A stretch of DNA of 64,000 nt from Sediminispirochaeta smaragdinae DSM 11293 (GTDB lineage Bacteria > Spirochaetota > Spirochaetia > DSM-16054 > Sediminispirochaetaceae), in the NCBI RefSeq assembly GCF_000143985.1, contig NC_014364.1:3410001-3474000 (forward strand), written 5' to 3'. Positions 27,166-36,362 of the stretch are shown here, in pieces (within the stretch, counting starts at the first letter, position 1; each line of letters begins with the position of its first letter). The position numbers and the translations under genes are program-made. The notes under the pieces were generated by a model. That model was given only the letters and a program-made list of their open reading frames with translations, made no database searches and was not told the origin of the DNA.

Positions 27166-27939
27166 ATGGCACGTAAAAAAAACAGCTCATTAGGCTGTCT
27201 CTTCTGGATAGCATTAATTTTACTGGCACTCGTGATCTTCCTTTTCAGCAGGGAACGAATCAGTTCCGTTCTGGAAACAACAGGATTTGACACCCTTTTG
27301 AAGACGGTACAAAAGGACACAAAGGAGCCAGAGGTCAAGCGCATCTCCCCTGAGGAAGAAAAGCCGCCGGCCGAAGAAAGGCCGACCCCAGAGCCTTCCG
27401 AACAAGCCCAAGAAAAGCCAAAGGAACCGGAGGTCATTGAAAAAGAACTACCGGTTGAAAAGCTGGACGAACCGGAACAGGAAAAGCCGGAAGAAAAGCC
27501 TCTCGTGGAACAAAAACTTCGGACCTCGATTCTCTACTTTGTGATAGTAGGCGATTCAGGGGAAATCGCCCTTCAACACGTGACAAGGCCCGTCTATTAC
27601 GAATCCTCACCCTTGACAAGGACCTTGGATGCACTATTGAAGGGGCTGACGACGGCAGAATTAAACAAAGGAATGATTTCTTTGATCCCCGAAGGTACAG
27701 CGCTACGATCCGTTATGGTAAGAAACGGGGTCGCGTACGTAGATTTCTCCGAAGCCTTCACCTTTAACGAATTTGGTGTCGAGGGCGCGAATGCGGCACT
27801 GAAACAGATAGTCTATACCGCAACGGAATTTTCCACCGTCAAGTCGGTTCAAATCACCATCAATGGCAAGAAAAGGGACTATATCGCCACGGAAGGGCTT
27901 ACCATTGCGAACCCCATCGGCCGGGACTCATTCAAATAG
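27166..27939 (+). CDS. GerMN-domain protein, membrane anchored
   Basis: 257 residues. One N-terminal TM helix (about 10-28), a Glu/Pro/Lys-rich linker (45-120) and a C-terminal GerMN domain (about 125-245) with 'PLTRTLDALLKGLT', 'LIPEGTALRSVMVRNGVAYV' and 'KSVQITINGKKRD'. GerMN domains are named from spore germination protein GerM but occur widely in envelope lipoproteins that touch peptidoglycan. It is transcribed away from ptsI and its last 8 bp overlap the end of the convergent tlyA-like gene. Confidence 0.85.
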   Translation: MARKKNSSLGCLFWIALILLALVIFLFSRERISSVLETTGFDTLLKTVQKDTKEPEVKRISPEEEKPPAEERPTPEPSEQAQEKPKEPEVIEKELPVEKLDEPEQEKPEEKPLVEQKLRTSILYFVIVGDSGEIALQHVTRPVYYESSPLTRTLDALLKGLTTAELNKGMISLIPEGTALRSVMVRNGVAYVDFSEAFTFNEFGVEGANAALKQIVYTATEFSTVKSVQITINGKKRDYIATEGLTIANPIGRDSFK

Positions 27940-28708
27940 GAGGATCAAAGCGAGGCGGTGCAACATCACCTTGATGAATCAAGAGGACAATCTCCCTGTT
28001 CCCTTTTTTTCTACCAGGAACAGGAGATTCGATTGCCGCAGCAGTTGCAACACCCTCTTCGGAGAGTCGCTTCTTCAGCTCGTTGAGCAAATATCGCCGT
28101 TCATCGTTATTTCGGACCACACCGTCGAAAAGGCAAGCACGCTCCCCTCCGTTAAGCAAACCGGAAGCCCGTTCAAACTGCGGCTTAAAAAGCACAAGTC
28201 CCCAACCGAGTCTGGTGAGCGCAAGGATCTTAGAAGCGGCCCCCCTGAGGGAACGGAACGACAGATCGGCAACAGCAGCATCCGGTACAGGATTTAGGGC
28301 CTCAAGCTCCATGATGTTGGTACGTTCATGGACGATAACCCGGGGATCGTTCCGCAGGGAGTAGGCAAGCTGATTATACCCAACGTCGACGGCATGGACT
28401 ATGGAGGCACCACGGGATAAGAGACAGTCGGTAAATCCCCCGGTAGAGGCCCCCGCATCGACGAATATTAATCCCGTAACATCAATACCCAGGCGACGTA
28501 TTGCCTCCTCCAGCTTCTCCCCGCCCCGTGAAACAAAACGACGGACGCGAAAGGCAGGGACGCTGTCGACAGGCACCAAGTGTTTCGGATCGCTGATCCG
28601 CTCTTCAGCGATAAAAACCTCACCGCAGACAATACGGGCATAGAGATCATCAGCATCAAGATCGGGATATCGCTTTTTCAATAATGCGAGAAGCGGAATT
28701 CGTTTCAT
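27932..28708 (-). CDS. TlyA family rRNA 2'-O-methyltransferase / S4-domain protein
   Basis: 258 residues from the ATG at 28708 (a TTG at 28717 is the alternative; neither has a clear Shine-Dalgarno). An N-terminal S4 RNA-binding domain (about 1-60, 'YARIVCGEVFIAEERISDPK') precedes a FtsJ-like methyltransferase fold with the AdoMet motif 'FVDAGASTGGFTDCLLSRGA', then 'DLSFRSLRG' and 'VLFKPQFE'. In mycobacteria TlyA methylates C1409 (16S) and C1920 (23S) and sets capreomycin sensitivity. It follows the ymdB-like gene directly. Confidence 0.92.
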   Translation of the reverse strand: MKRIPLLALLKKRYPDLDADDLYARIVCGEVFIAEERISDPKHLVPVDSVPAFRVRRFVSRGGEKLEEAIRRLGIDVTGLIFVDAGASTGGFTDCLLSRGASIVHAVDVGYNQLAYSLRNDPRVIVHERTNIMELEALNPVPDAAVADLSFRSLRGAASKILALTRLGWGLVLFKPQFERASGLLNGGERACLFDGVVRNNDERRYLLNELKKRLSEEGVATAAAIESPVPGRKKGNREIVLLIHQGDVAPPRFDPPI

Positions 28709-28717
28709 TGAATACAA

Positions 28718-29512
28718 TTAGACAAGAGAATGCTTTACCACCCGTTCAATCGACAAAGCCTTTCCCGAAGCAGCATCAATCTCAATCTTGACACCCTGAA
28801 TAGCAGCGGGAGTATCAGAGACCTCCATTCGCAAAGGCATCTGTGTTGCCGAACGACGAAGAGAGATTTCCATGTCGCAGCCGATAACACTGTCAACAGG
28901 ACCGGTCATGCCAATATCGGAGATATAGGCCGTGCCTTTGGGATAGATTCGTTCATCGGCGGTCTGAACGTGGGTATGGGTCCCGGTAACCGAGGAGACC
29001 TGGCCATCGAGATAACATGCAAGTGCCTCCTTCTCTTCCGGAGCCTCGGCATGAAAATCCACCAAGATAACCTTAGTCTTTTCACGAAGCTTTCGTACCA
29101 TGTCAGCACCGATCCGAAAAGGACAATCAAGATCGCCCATTCTAAGCCGACCCTGAAGGTTAAGCACACCGACCTTTACCCCTTTGACCTCGACAATACA
29201 ACTCCCGTGCCCCGGAACCCCGGGCGGGTAGTTTCCGGGACGAAGCATCCGTTCCTGGCTGTCGAGAAAGGGAAGAATTTCACGCTTCTGCCATATGTGA
29301 TTACCGGAGGTAAGGACATCGGCACCGGAAGCAAAAAGCCTGTCGGCGATCTCGGGAGTAATTCCGAAACCGTCGGCGGCATTCTCACCGTTCACGACCA
29401 CAAGATCGGCCCGGTACTCCTTTGCAAGAGATTTCAATCCAACAAAAAGAGCCCTGCATCCCGGCTGGCCGAAGACATCACCGAGAAGCAGGACCGTAAT
29501 CTTATCTGGCAT
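28718..29512 (-). CDS. YmdB-type metallophosphoesterase (TIGR00282 family)
   Basis: 264 residues. Metallophosphoesterase motifs: '[15 protein letters not shown]', '[12 protein letters not shown]', '[15 protein letters not shown]', '[14 protein letters not shown]' and '[17 protein letters not shown]'. In Bacillus, YmdB hydrolyses 2',3'-cyclic nucleotides and its gene lies next to rny. The same order is kept here: its start overlaps the RNase Y stop by 11 bp, so the two act together in RNA turnover or in signalling from its products. Confidence 0.95.
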   Translation of the reverse strand: MPDKITVLLLGDVFGQPGCRALFVGLKSLAKEYRADLVVVNGENAADGFGITPEIADRLFASGADVLTSGNHIWQKREILPFLDSQERMLRPGNYPPGVPGHGSCIVEVKGVKVGVLNLQGRLRMGDLDCPFRIGADMVRKLREKTKVILVDFHAEAPEEKEALACYLDGQVSSVTGTHTHVQTADERIYPKGTAYISDIGMTGPVDSVIGCDMEISLRRSATQMPLRMEVSDTPAAIQGVKIEIDAASGKALSIERVVKHSLV

Positions 29513-31031
29513 ATTCCACTACCCGTGTCTCACGGATGATAGTCACCTTGATTCTTCCGGGATAACGAAGCTCAGCCTCGATTTTCTTGGCGATATCTTT
29601 CGCCAGTTCCTTGGCCCGATCATCATCCACAGACTCATGGTTCACCATAATGCGCAGCTCACGCCCAGCCTGGATTGCATACGCCTTTTCAACCCCCTCA
29701 AAGCTTTCGGAAAGCTGTTCAAGGTTTTCCAAGCGTTTGATGTAGTTATTGAGGGTTTCCCTTCGTGCACCGGGCCTTGAAGCGGAAATCGCATCGGCGA
29801 TTTGAACAATAACAGACTCGACACAATTTGGTTCCACATCGTTATGGTGGCTGAGAATCGAATTAATAACCCGCGGATCCTCCCCAAGCTTGCGAGCCAA
29901 CTCCGCTCCCAGCTCGGCATGGTTACCGTCGCTATCGGTCTCAATCCCTTTCCCAATATCATGCAACAAACCACCCCGTTTGGCGATCTCCCGATCCGCA
30001 CCGATCTCCGCGGCAATCATTCCGGCAAGAACAGCTACCTCTTTTGAGTGTTTGAGCACATTCTGACCGTAACTGGTCCGATAGTAGAGCCGCCCCAGGG
30101 CCCGTATGGCCTCTTGGTTGAGATTGTGAATACCGAGGTCAAAGAAGACCTTTTCTCCCTCATCAAAAATAATCTGATTGATCTCTTTCGTAACCTTAAG
30201 CACGACCTCTTCTATTCGGGCAGGATGGATCCTCCCATCCTGAATAAGTCGTTCGAGAGCAACCTTTGCAATCTCCTTCCTGATGGGATCAAAACAGGAA
30301 ATAACAACAGCCTCGGGAGTATCATCGATGATGATATCCACCCCCGTTAAGGTTTCAAGGGTCCGGATATTCCGCCCCTCGCGACCAATGATCCGCCCCT
30401 TCATCTCATCGTTGGGCAGACTGACGGAACTAATTGTCACATCGGAACTGACATCCGTTGCGATCCTTTGAATCGAGGTTACGATAATATCACGTGCCCG
30501 CCTCTCGGCAAGCGTCTGAGCTTCCTGCTCAATCTTATTTATGAGGACCTGCGCATCATGACGGGCCTCACTTTCCAGAGACTGAATAATAAGCTGCTTC
30601 GCTTCGTCGGACGAAATTCCCGCAACCCTTTCAAGCTCTGCCTTCCATTTCTGTTCCTCCTCATCGAGGAAAACTTCTCGTTCCCGTATCTTACCGTCCC
30701 GGTCTGCAAGCCTCTGTTTCTGGATATCCAGATCAGACTGCTTTTTTTCTAGATTTTCTTCTTTCTGCAGCAATCTCCTTTCCAGTCGCTGCAACTCATT
30801 TCTTCTTTCACGGAACTCTCGTTCCTGCTGATTTCTTTCCCGAAGTAGTTCATCCTTTGTCTCAAGAATCAACTCCCTACGCTTTGCTTCAGCTTCTTTG
30901 ACTGCCTCTTGCTTTACCCGTTCAGCTTTCTGTTCAGAAGAAGAAAGCTGGAATCTGGCATACAGCCATCGTATTGTCCAACCTAGAATCAAACCGGAGA
31001 CGGGGAGAACGATTGCCAATACGACAGTCAT
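29502..31031 (-). CDS. rny: Ribonuclease Y
   Basis: 509 residues. An N-terminal TM helix (about 4-24), a long coiled coil (30-185), a KH domain with '[20 protein letters not shown]', and an HD domain with '[15 protein letters not shown]' and '[11 protein letters not shown]'. It is the membrane-bound endoribonuclease that starts mRNA decay. Its own promoter is at 31061-31089. It is the first of rny-ymdB-tlyA. Confidence 0.98.
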   Translation of the reverse strand: MTVVLAIVLPVSGLILGWTIRWLYARFQLSSSEQKAERVKQEAVKEAEAKRRELILETKDELLRERNQQEREFRERRNELQRLERRLLQKEENLEKKQSDLDIQKQRLADRDGKIREREVFLDEEEQKWKAELERVAGISSDEAKQLIIQSLESEARHDAQVLINKIEQEAQTLAERRARDIIVTSIQRIATDVSSDVTISSVSLPNDEMKGRIIGREGRNIRTLETLTGVDIIIDDTPEAVVISCFDPIRKEIAKVALERLIQDGRIHPARIEEVVLKVTKEINQIIFDEGEKVFFDLGIHNLNQEAIRALGRLYYRTSYGQNVLKHSKEVAVLAGMIAAEIGADREIAKRGGLLHDIGKGIETDSDGNHAELGAELARKLGEDPRVINSILSHHNDVEPNCVESVIVQIADAISASRPGARRETLNNYIKRLENLEQLSESFEGVEKAYAIQAGRELRIMVNHESVDDDRAKELAKDIAKKIEAELRYPGRIKVTIIRETRVVEYAR

Positions 31032-31060
31032 TAGACTCCTCCTACTCCAGATTACCGCTT

Positions 31061-31089
31061 ATAGTAAGGATAACCTACCCAGTTGTCAA
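31061..31089 (-). promoter_or_regulatory. Sigma-70 type promoter for rny
   Basis: Minus-strand TTGACA (31084-31089), 17 bp, TACTAT (31061-31066), in the 59-bp gap after the Glu-rich gene. Confidence 0.7.
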
Positions 31090-31090
31090 G

Positions 31091-34000
31091 CTATAGCTGT
31101 TTTAGCTTCGAAACAACCGATTCAATACCCGCTTCTGGTTTTCGTAAACTTACAAAAAGGTATGAGGCTTTTCTCTCATAAACAACGGGAATAAAAACCA
31201 TTCCCTTTGCATAGCGACGATCATCCTCACACATCTTCTCATGAAAATAAGAGGAATGTTGTGCTCCCGAAGTAAAGGTGGCAAACAGATGTTTTGCAAA
31301 CACCTCTGCTACGATTGGTTCGTTATGATCAAAACGAAATGTCTCAAGGCTTTTTTTATTAAAGCCGACCGAATAATCGATCTCCCAGTCCGTCTCCGTT
31401 TCAACAAGGAGCGCCGCATACATGGCTCCCAGCTTCTGGGATATTTTCATGAGGGCCTTCATCAGGCCGATGGTTCCGGATTTAAAACGGGAAAGGTATC
31501 GGTCTAAAAGAAAGCTGGTATCATCGAAAAGCGAGACCGCTTCGGGTAGAGCCGTAAGATCATCATCTTTATGAAACTCCCCTCCCGCTTCTTCCACGAT
31601 ATCGTCGAACTCGGGAATTACGACCTCACCGCCAAACAGTGAATCGATACCGCCTGTCGACACAGAGGACTCATGACTACTGTCGGGAGCATGGCGACCA
31701 TCGGCAAGAACTTCGCCCACCAGAGCCCCAAGCTCGTCGTTCTTGCGGGTAGTACTTCTCACAAGTGAATCGGCGATTTGAAACACCCCATCCTCCAAAG
31801 CGATGGCATTCTTTTCCCTATCATCGGCCTTGCTCAAATCACCAAGGTAATAAAGCCGTAAGCGTTTGTCTTCCTTAAGCTGCCAAAAATCGCCTTTCCC
31901 CGGTTCCGAAACAAGCTCTTCAAGCTCTCCGACCTCTTCCAACTCCTCTATCTCTTCAAGTTCCTCTATCTCTTCAAGCTCTTCGGGTTCTTCAAGCCCT
32001 TCCAGATCGGCAGCCTCTTCCATCTCTTCTTCAGGCAGATTCTTGAAATCACCATGTTTATCCGACAAATCGGCCATACTACCATTCTCCCTTCCACCGC
32101 TCTTCTCTTCTCCGACCGCTTCCAGAAAACCGAGTACCGGTTGATAGGAAAAGGCTCCTGCATACATACGGGTCCGGTCAAACGGTATGGGTTCTCCCGA
32201 AACATACTCCAACTCAGAGGCCTCGGCATCATTTCTGGCTACCAGCTCAAGAAAGTCCAGAACCTCTCCATCCTGGTCGCCATCGGATATGGGGCCACCT
32301 ACTTCTGAAAAATAAGTGTCCTCCAACTGAGATTCCAACTCTTTTCGAGCAAATATCTTCTCGCGTTCTCCAAAACCAGACAAGTTTTTCAATTCCGTGA
32401 GCAACAGTGACTCTCGCTCCGAAACTACCGTATCTTCCGGTTTTTCAGCGTTAGTGGTTTCTTCTAGTATTTCCCGGGTCTCTTCGAGCTCCGCTGCTTC
32501 CTCGAGGGCTTCCGGCTCCTCGAGTTCGGCAAGCTCTTCCACCTCTTCGGGTTCCTCGGCTGCCTCAAGCTCTCCAACCTCTTCGAGATCCTCTGCTTCC
32601 TCGAGGACTTCAGGTTCTTCCAGCTCGGCAAAGGCCTCTGGCTCTTCGGCTGCTGCGGAGGATTCAGGTTCTCCCGTTCCCTCAAGTTCGGCAAGCTCTT
32701 CCACCTCTTCAGGTTCTTCGGCCGCCTCAAGTTCCCCGACCTCTTCAAGCTCCTCCACTTCCTCGAGGGCTTCCGGCTCCTCGAGTTCGGCAAGTTCTTC
32801 TACCTCTTCAGGTTCCTCGGCTGCTGCGGAGGATTCAGGTTCTCCCGTTCCCTCAGGTTCGGTAAGCTCTTCTACCTCTTCGGGTTCCTCGGCCGCCTCA
32901 AGCTCCCCGACCTCTTCGGGTTCCTCTGCTGCCTCGAGCGCTTCCGGCTCCTCGAGTTCGGCAAGCTCTTCTACCTCTTCGGGTTCCTCGGCTGCCTCAA
33001 GCTCCCCGACCTCTTCGAGATCCTCCACTTCCTCGAGGGCTTCCGGCTCTTCGAGTTCGGCAAGCTCTTCCACCTCTTCGAGTTCCTCGGCCGCCTCAAG
33101 CTCCCCGACCTCTTCGGGTTCCTCTGCTTCCTCGAGGGCTTCCGGCTCCTCGAGTTCGGCAAGCTCTTCTACCTCTTCGGGGTCCTCGGCTGCCTCAAGC
33201 TCCCCGACCTCTTCGAGTTCCTCCACTTCCTCGAGCGCTTCCGGCTCTTCGAGTTCGGCAAGCTCTTCCACCTCTTCGAGTTCCTCGGCCGCCTCAAGCT
33301 CTCCGACCTCTTCGGGTTCCTTTGCTGCCCCCACACCTGCACCTTCAGGCGCGACAATCCGACCATCGTTGTCAGCGCTATGGGACACAGGAGTCGAGGA
33401 GCGAGACGAAGCAGCATCTCCGACGGTCCCCCTCCCTACGGCACGCTTATGTGCTCCAGCAGGGGCCGAAGTGCCGGAGTCGATCTGACCCGAGGCAGCC
33501 CCCAATTCAAGAATTTTACCTACAACCGCTTCAAGATTGCTGATATCGACCTTTCCGGGCAAAGCCGGTGCACGATCGGCGATGTGGCGATCAATAACAG
33601 AAAAGATTTCATTCCAGCCCGACTCTATCAGCCGATCAACCTCTTTCTCATCCTCAGGCTTCAGCTTGCCGAGACCGGCACGGATACCCTTTTTCACCTC
33701 ATCCTTTCGATTCTCGACATCACGATGCCATCGATCCCAATCAAGCTCATCCTTGCGTTCAAGATACTCGCGAAGAAACTGAATTTGAAACCGTCTGACC
33801 CGTTCAGACAGGACAAGGACCTTATCTTGCCGTAGGTTAAAAAACAAAAAGAAAAGGAGAAACAGGGAAAAGAAGGTTGCTAAGACCAAAATAATCTTCA
33901 GGGAAGGCTGCAGACGAAACTCAGCCGTATCGATAAAAAAACCCACACGCCCGAAACCGTCGGAAGGGGTCGTGAAAAGATAAAAGCCCTTTCCAGCCCC

Positions 34001-34795
34001 ATCACTCCACACCTCTCGGTCACGATTATCCGCTTCAGACCAGGTAAACTCATCGCTCCAGCTCCCGTTCCCATCGCTATCGCCATCGGAGAAAGCATCG
34101 AAAAGATAGCCTCCGGCAACAATACGAAGCGATTCCGACGGATCAAGAGCCCCGGCACGAATCAGAAAACGCTCAAGGTCGCGGACCGAAACATACCAGA
34201 AGGCATTCCCCCGCATCCGGCCATCAGCATCAGTCACAGGAAGCGAATAGCGAAACTCCTTTGAATCGGGGAGAAAACGGAGCTCCACATCTGTGCCGCT
34301 CCGTTCGGGAGCATCCGAATCTCCAGCGGAAGGCTGGGGAGAAAGCAAAATCCCCTCAGATTCTGAAGCAGGCAAATCCCGAAAAATCGTTTTGTAGCGT
34401 CCGCTTCGCTCAACATCATCATCAAAGGTACTGAAATGAACCCGCCGCTGATCGTCGACAAAACGAATACCGACGATACCGCGATAGCTATCGCGAAAGG
34501 TATCGATCAGATTTCGGATCGAAAAGATCGTTTCCTGATCCCAATTCGGCGAATAAATCGCCCCTGCATCAAAATCCGACAACACATTACGAAAGCGATC
34601 TACATTCTCATTATGGTAGGAAGCGACCTCCGCCCGTTTAAGGGCAAGCTCCTTATGCACTGACTCGGTGACCCTGACATCAAAATAGCGCGCCTCAATA
34701 AAAGAAAAAAAACCCGAATACGCCACAAAGGCAAAGGCGGTAGTGAGGAGAATCGTTAAGAGTAAACTCAGCGCGATCTTTTGTATATGTGTCAT
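31091..34795 (-). CDS. Large two-TM sensor-like protein with Glu-rich repeats and a C-terminal GAF-like domain
   Basis: 1234 residues, family not recognised. An N-terminal TM (about 6-28) and a second TM (about 297-319, 'ILVLATFFSLFLLFFLFF') bracket a periplasmic domain of the size and layout of a Cache-type sensor. A cytoplasmic helical segment (330-440) follows. Residues about 488-770 are a very acidic array built from a 33-residue unit with the core 'EEVGELEAAEEPEEVEELAE'; a shorter version recurs at about 927-968. Near the C-terminus (about 1085-1225) 'LMKALMKISQKLGAMYAALL' and 'VFIPVVYERKASYLFVSLR' look GAF-like. There is no kinase, cyclase or HAMP motif. The cytoplasmic acidic array may be a flexible spacer or a cation/protein binder; this is inference. 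Confidence 0.7.
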   Translation of the reverse strand: MTHIQKIALSLLLTILLTTAFAFVAYSGFFSFIEARYFDVRVTESVHKELALKRAEVASYHNENVDRFRNVLSDFDAGAIYSPNWDQETIFSIRNLIDTFRDSYRGIVGIRFVDDQRRVHFSTFDDDVERSGRYKTIFRDLPASESEGILLSPQPSAGDSDAPERSGTDVELRFLPDSKEFRYSLPVTDADGRMRGNAFWYVSVRDLERFLIRAGALDPSESLRIVAGGYLFDAFSDGDSDGNGSWSDEFTWSEADNRDREVWSDGAGKGFYLFTTPSDGFGRVGFFIDTAEFRLQPSLKIILVLATFFSLFLLFFLFFNLRQDKVLVLSERVRRFQIQFLREYLERKDELDWDRWHRDVENRKDEVKKGIRAGLGKLKPEDEKEVDRLIESGWNEIFSVIDRHIADRAPALPGKVDISNLEAVVGKILELGAASGQIDSGTSAPAGAHKRAVGRGTVGDAASSRSSTPVSHSADNDGRIVAPEGAGVGAAKEPEEVGELEAAEELEEVEELAELEEPEALEEVEELEEVGELEAAEDPEEVEELAELEEPEALEEAEEPEEVGELEAAEELEEVEELAELEEPEALEEVEDLEEVGELEAAEEPEEVEELAELEEPEALEAAEEPEEVGELEAAEEPEEVEELTEPEGTGEPESSAAAEEPEEVEELAELEEPEALEEVEELEEVGELEAAEEPEEVEELAELEGTGEPESSAAAEEPEAFAELEEPEVLEEAEDLEEVGELEAAEEPEEVEELAELEEPEALEEAAELEETREILEETTNAEKPEDTVVSERESLLLTELKNLSGFGEREKIFARKELESQLEDTYFSEVGGPISDGDQDGEVLDFLELVARNDAEASELEYVSGEPIPFDRTRMYAGAFSYQPVLGFLEAVGEEKSGGRENGSMADLSDKHGDFKNLPEEEMEEAADLEGLEEPEELEEIEELEEIEELEEVGELEELVSEPGKGDFWQLKEDKRLRLYYLGDLSKADDREKNAIALEDGVFQIADSLVRSTTRKNDELGALVGEVLADGRHAPDSSHESSVSTGGIDSLFGGEVVIPEFDDIVEEAGGEFHKDDDLTALPEAVSLFDDTSFLLDRYLSRFKSGTIGLMKALMKISQKLGAMYAALLVETETDWEIDYSVGFNKKSLETFRFDHNEPIVAEVFAKHLFATFTSGAQHSSYFHEKMCEDDRRYAKGMVFIPVVYERKASYLFVSLRKPEAGIESVVSKLKQL
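31890..32015 (-). repeat. Short Glu-rich repeat array in the sensor-like gene
   Basis: Tandem 9- to 18-base units coding for 'LEEIEELEEIEELEEVGEL'. It reuses the vocabulary of the larger array 500 bp upstream, separated from it by non-repetitive sequence. Confidence 0.7.
32480..33330 (-). repeat. Tandem array of 99-bp Glu-rich coding repeats
   Basis: The marker block TCCCCGACCT and its variants (seen on the plus strand) begin at 33300, 33201, 33102, 33003 and 32904, exactly 99 bp apart. Further copies start at 32733 and 32571, where insertions coding for 'GTGEPESSAAA' lengthen the unit. Each unit encodes 33 residues. Copies differ by scattered, mostly in-frame changes, so the array is older than a fresh duplication. 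All length changes are multiples of three. Confidence 0.9.
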
Positions 34796-34855
34796 GGATG
34801 CGACTCTACCTATTCTATCGGCAGATTATTCTTCGGCTTTAAGGCGAACACATGC

Positions 34856-35152
34856 CTAATGCTCATCGGAAAAAAGCTTAGAAAATGCACGTTTTGCATC
34901 CTCCCCGCCCCTTTCGTCTTTTTTGCCCAAGGCCTCTGTTCTTTTTACCTCGGGAGCAAAAAAACCACAAAAATTGGCCCTATCTTTTTCCCTGACCGGT
35001 TCATCGATCCGCTCCCGGCAATCCCATTGCAAGCCCTTCTCATAAAATCTGCAATTCAGACAAACCTTTGCCTCTTTGCCACAATGAGTGCAGGAGGTGG
35101 AACGTCCTATCTTTTCCGGCAGGATCGCACCACAAGCGTAACAGCGTGCCAT
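34856..35152 (-). CDS. Small zinc-ribbon protein
   Basis: 98 residues from the ATG at 35152, with GGGAGG 6 bp upstream. Paired cysteines CYAC (4-7), CTHC (20-23) and CLNC (30-33), plus two later Cys in 'WDCRE' and 'NFCGFF', suggest two zinc sites. The C-terminus is charged and helical ('RAFSKLFSDEH'). It is probably a nucleic-acid or protein adaptor; no partner can be named. A TATAAT-like -10 lies at 35175-35180. Confidence 0.7.
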   Translation of the reverse strand: MARCYACGAILPEKIGRSTSCTHCGKEAKVCLNCRFYEKGLQWDCRERIDEPVREKDRANFCGFFAPEVKRTEALGKKDERGGEDAKRAFSKLFSDEH

Positions 35153-35262
35153 AGCAACCTCCCTAGATATTTTTATTATAGTACCCGAAAAGTCTAAAGA
35201 GGTGTAGATTTTCCAGGCGTCTGTGGGCCGCTTCGCCCCCTGACGCAGGGTCCGAGGCAAAA

Positions 35263-36021
35263 CTATCTACCGCTGATCAAATCATCCATGGTGAAAAAGC
35301 CGGATGTCTTTGTCACAATGTAAGCGGCCGCCTTCATAGCGCCTGCGGCAAAAACCCTTCGGCTGTACGCCGAATGGGAGATAGTGATTACCTCATCGAT
35401 TCCGGCAAAAAGGACATCATGTTCGCCGACAATCGTCCCCCCCCGTATGGCATGGATGCCAAGCTCCGAAGCCTCCCGTTTTTTGGCGCTTTCACGTCGT
35501 CCAAAAACATAATGAAGCTCACCGTCCCGCGCCTCATTGACCGAATCTGCCAGGGCAAGAGCCGTACCGCTTGGCGCATCCTTTTTCTGGTTATGGTGCT
35601 TTTCGATAATCTCAATATCGAAGGCGTCCCCTAAGGCTTGGGCAGCCTGGGCAGCAAGCTTTCTGATGAGATTTATCCCCAGAGACATGTTTGCAGCCTG
35701 AAAAACGGGCGAAGTTTCAGCAAGCGTCTTCAAGGCAGTCATATTCTCATCGCTGAGACCAGTTGTGGCGACAACCACCGGCACATGTCGTTTTTGTAAA
35801 AAAGAAATCATGGTGGGAACAGCCTCGGCCCCTGAAAAATCTATTAAGACATCGGCATCGACATCACACGCCTCGAGGCTTTCAAACACGGGAAAGGGCT
35901 CCGCATTGATCCTTCCCTTCGGATCTATACCGGCAACGATCCGATCCTTTTCCCTCTCGGCCACAATCGTCGCCATCATGGCTCCCATTCTTCCGCCCGA
36001 ACCGTTCATGATAATATTCAT
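35263..36021 (-). CDS. dapB: 4-hydroxy-tetrahydrodipicolinate reductase
   Basis: 252 residues from the ATG at 36021 (GGAGG 7 bp upstream). The N-terminal Rossmann motif 'IIMNGSGGRMGAMM' and the catalytic/substrate motif 'IIEKHHNQKKDAPSGTAL' are intact, as is 'GIHAIRGGTIVGEHDVLF'. The enzyme makes tetrahydrodipicolinate for lysine or diaminopimelate. It is not clustered with other dap genes here. No lysine riboswitch core was recognised in the 340-bp gap upstream. Confidence 0.96.
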   Translation of the reverse strand: MNIIMNGSGGRMGAMMATIVAEREKDRIVAGIDPKGRINAEPFPVFESLEACDVDADVLIDFSGAEAVPTMISFLQKRHVPVVVATTGLSDENMTALKTLAETSPVFQAANMSLGINLIRKLAAQAAQALGDAFDIEIIEKHHNQKKDAPSGTALALADSVNEARDGELHYVFGRRESAKKREASELGIHAIRGGTIVGEHDVLFAGIDEVITISHSAYSRRVFAAGAMKAAAYIVTKTSGFFTMDDLISGR

Positions 36022-36362
36022 AATCAGCCTCCATGAGTCTTTTGTACACTTCCTTACTATACCGTGTAAGCGGCACCTGCGTATAGGATATGGAAAAAGA
36101 TGCCGCATGTAATGCAACAAAAAAGAACAGTTGATAAAAAAATTCTTTTAAAAGCGTGTATTTACGTTTAGTATACAAAAGAGCGGGAGCACATTCGCCG
36201 ATCGATCCGACTCTGGTAAGGGATGGTTCGAAGGCAGAAGGCTCCCGCTCTTCTTTCAGGATAATCCTATTGAAAAAAGAAATCAAAATAATCGGGGATA
36301 AATATCGGGAAAAAAGTACGTCATGTGTACAGGCATCCCAATACCATCCTTGCAGATTCCTG
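36022..36362. other. 341-bp intergenic region with a structured element
   Basis: It lies between the SIS-domain gene (whose 3' end is at 36363) and dapB, both on the minus strand. It holds no convincing ORF. Near 36322-36334 the minus strand reads GTACacatgacGTAC followed by six T, a weak terminator for the sugar operon. A TATAGT box at 36057-36062 could be the dapB -10. The middle contains the 12-bp inverted repeat described separately. Confidence 0.5.
36179..36252. repeat. Perfect 12-bp inverted repeat spanning 74 bp
   Basis: AAGAGCGGGAGC (36179-36190) pairs exactly with GCTCCCGCTCTT (36241-36252), with a 50-nt interior. Read on the minus strand the right arm ends in TTTTG. It could be a small structured RNA, an attenuator or a protein site. 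It does not fold as a tRNA. Confidence 0.6.

Noticed and set aside
27093-27437. N-terminal extension of ptsI (115 codons)
   Set aside because: The extension is not PTS-like, overlaps the GerMN gene and contains the ptsI promoter; the standard N-terminus starts at 27092.
32480-33330. CRISPR-like regular repeats
   Set aside because: The units are contiguous, translated, 99 bp long and lack unique spacers.
32397-33488. Long plus-strand Ser-rich open frame (363 codons)
   Set aside because: It is the antisense image of the Glu-rich repeat array; Ser codons are simply the complement of the Glu/Leu codons. No ribosome binding site or family similarity.
36179-36252. Possible tRNA (74 nt, ends paired, contains GGTTCGA)
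   Set aside because: The inner part cannot form D-, anticodon and T-arms in either orientation, and the stem is 12 bp rather than 7.
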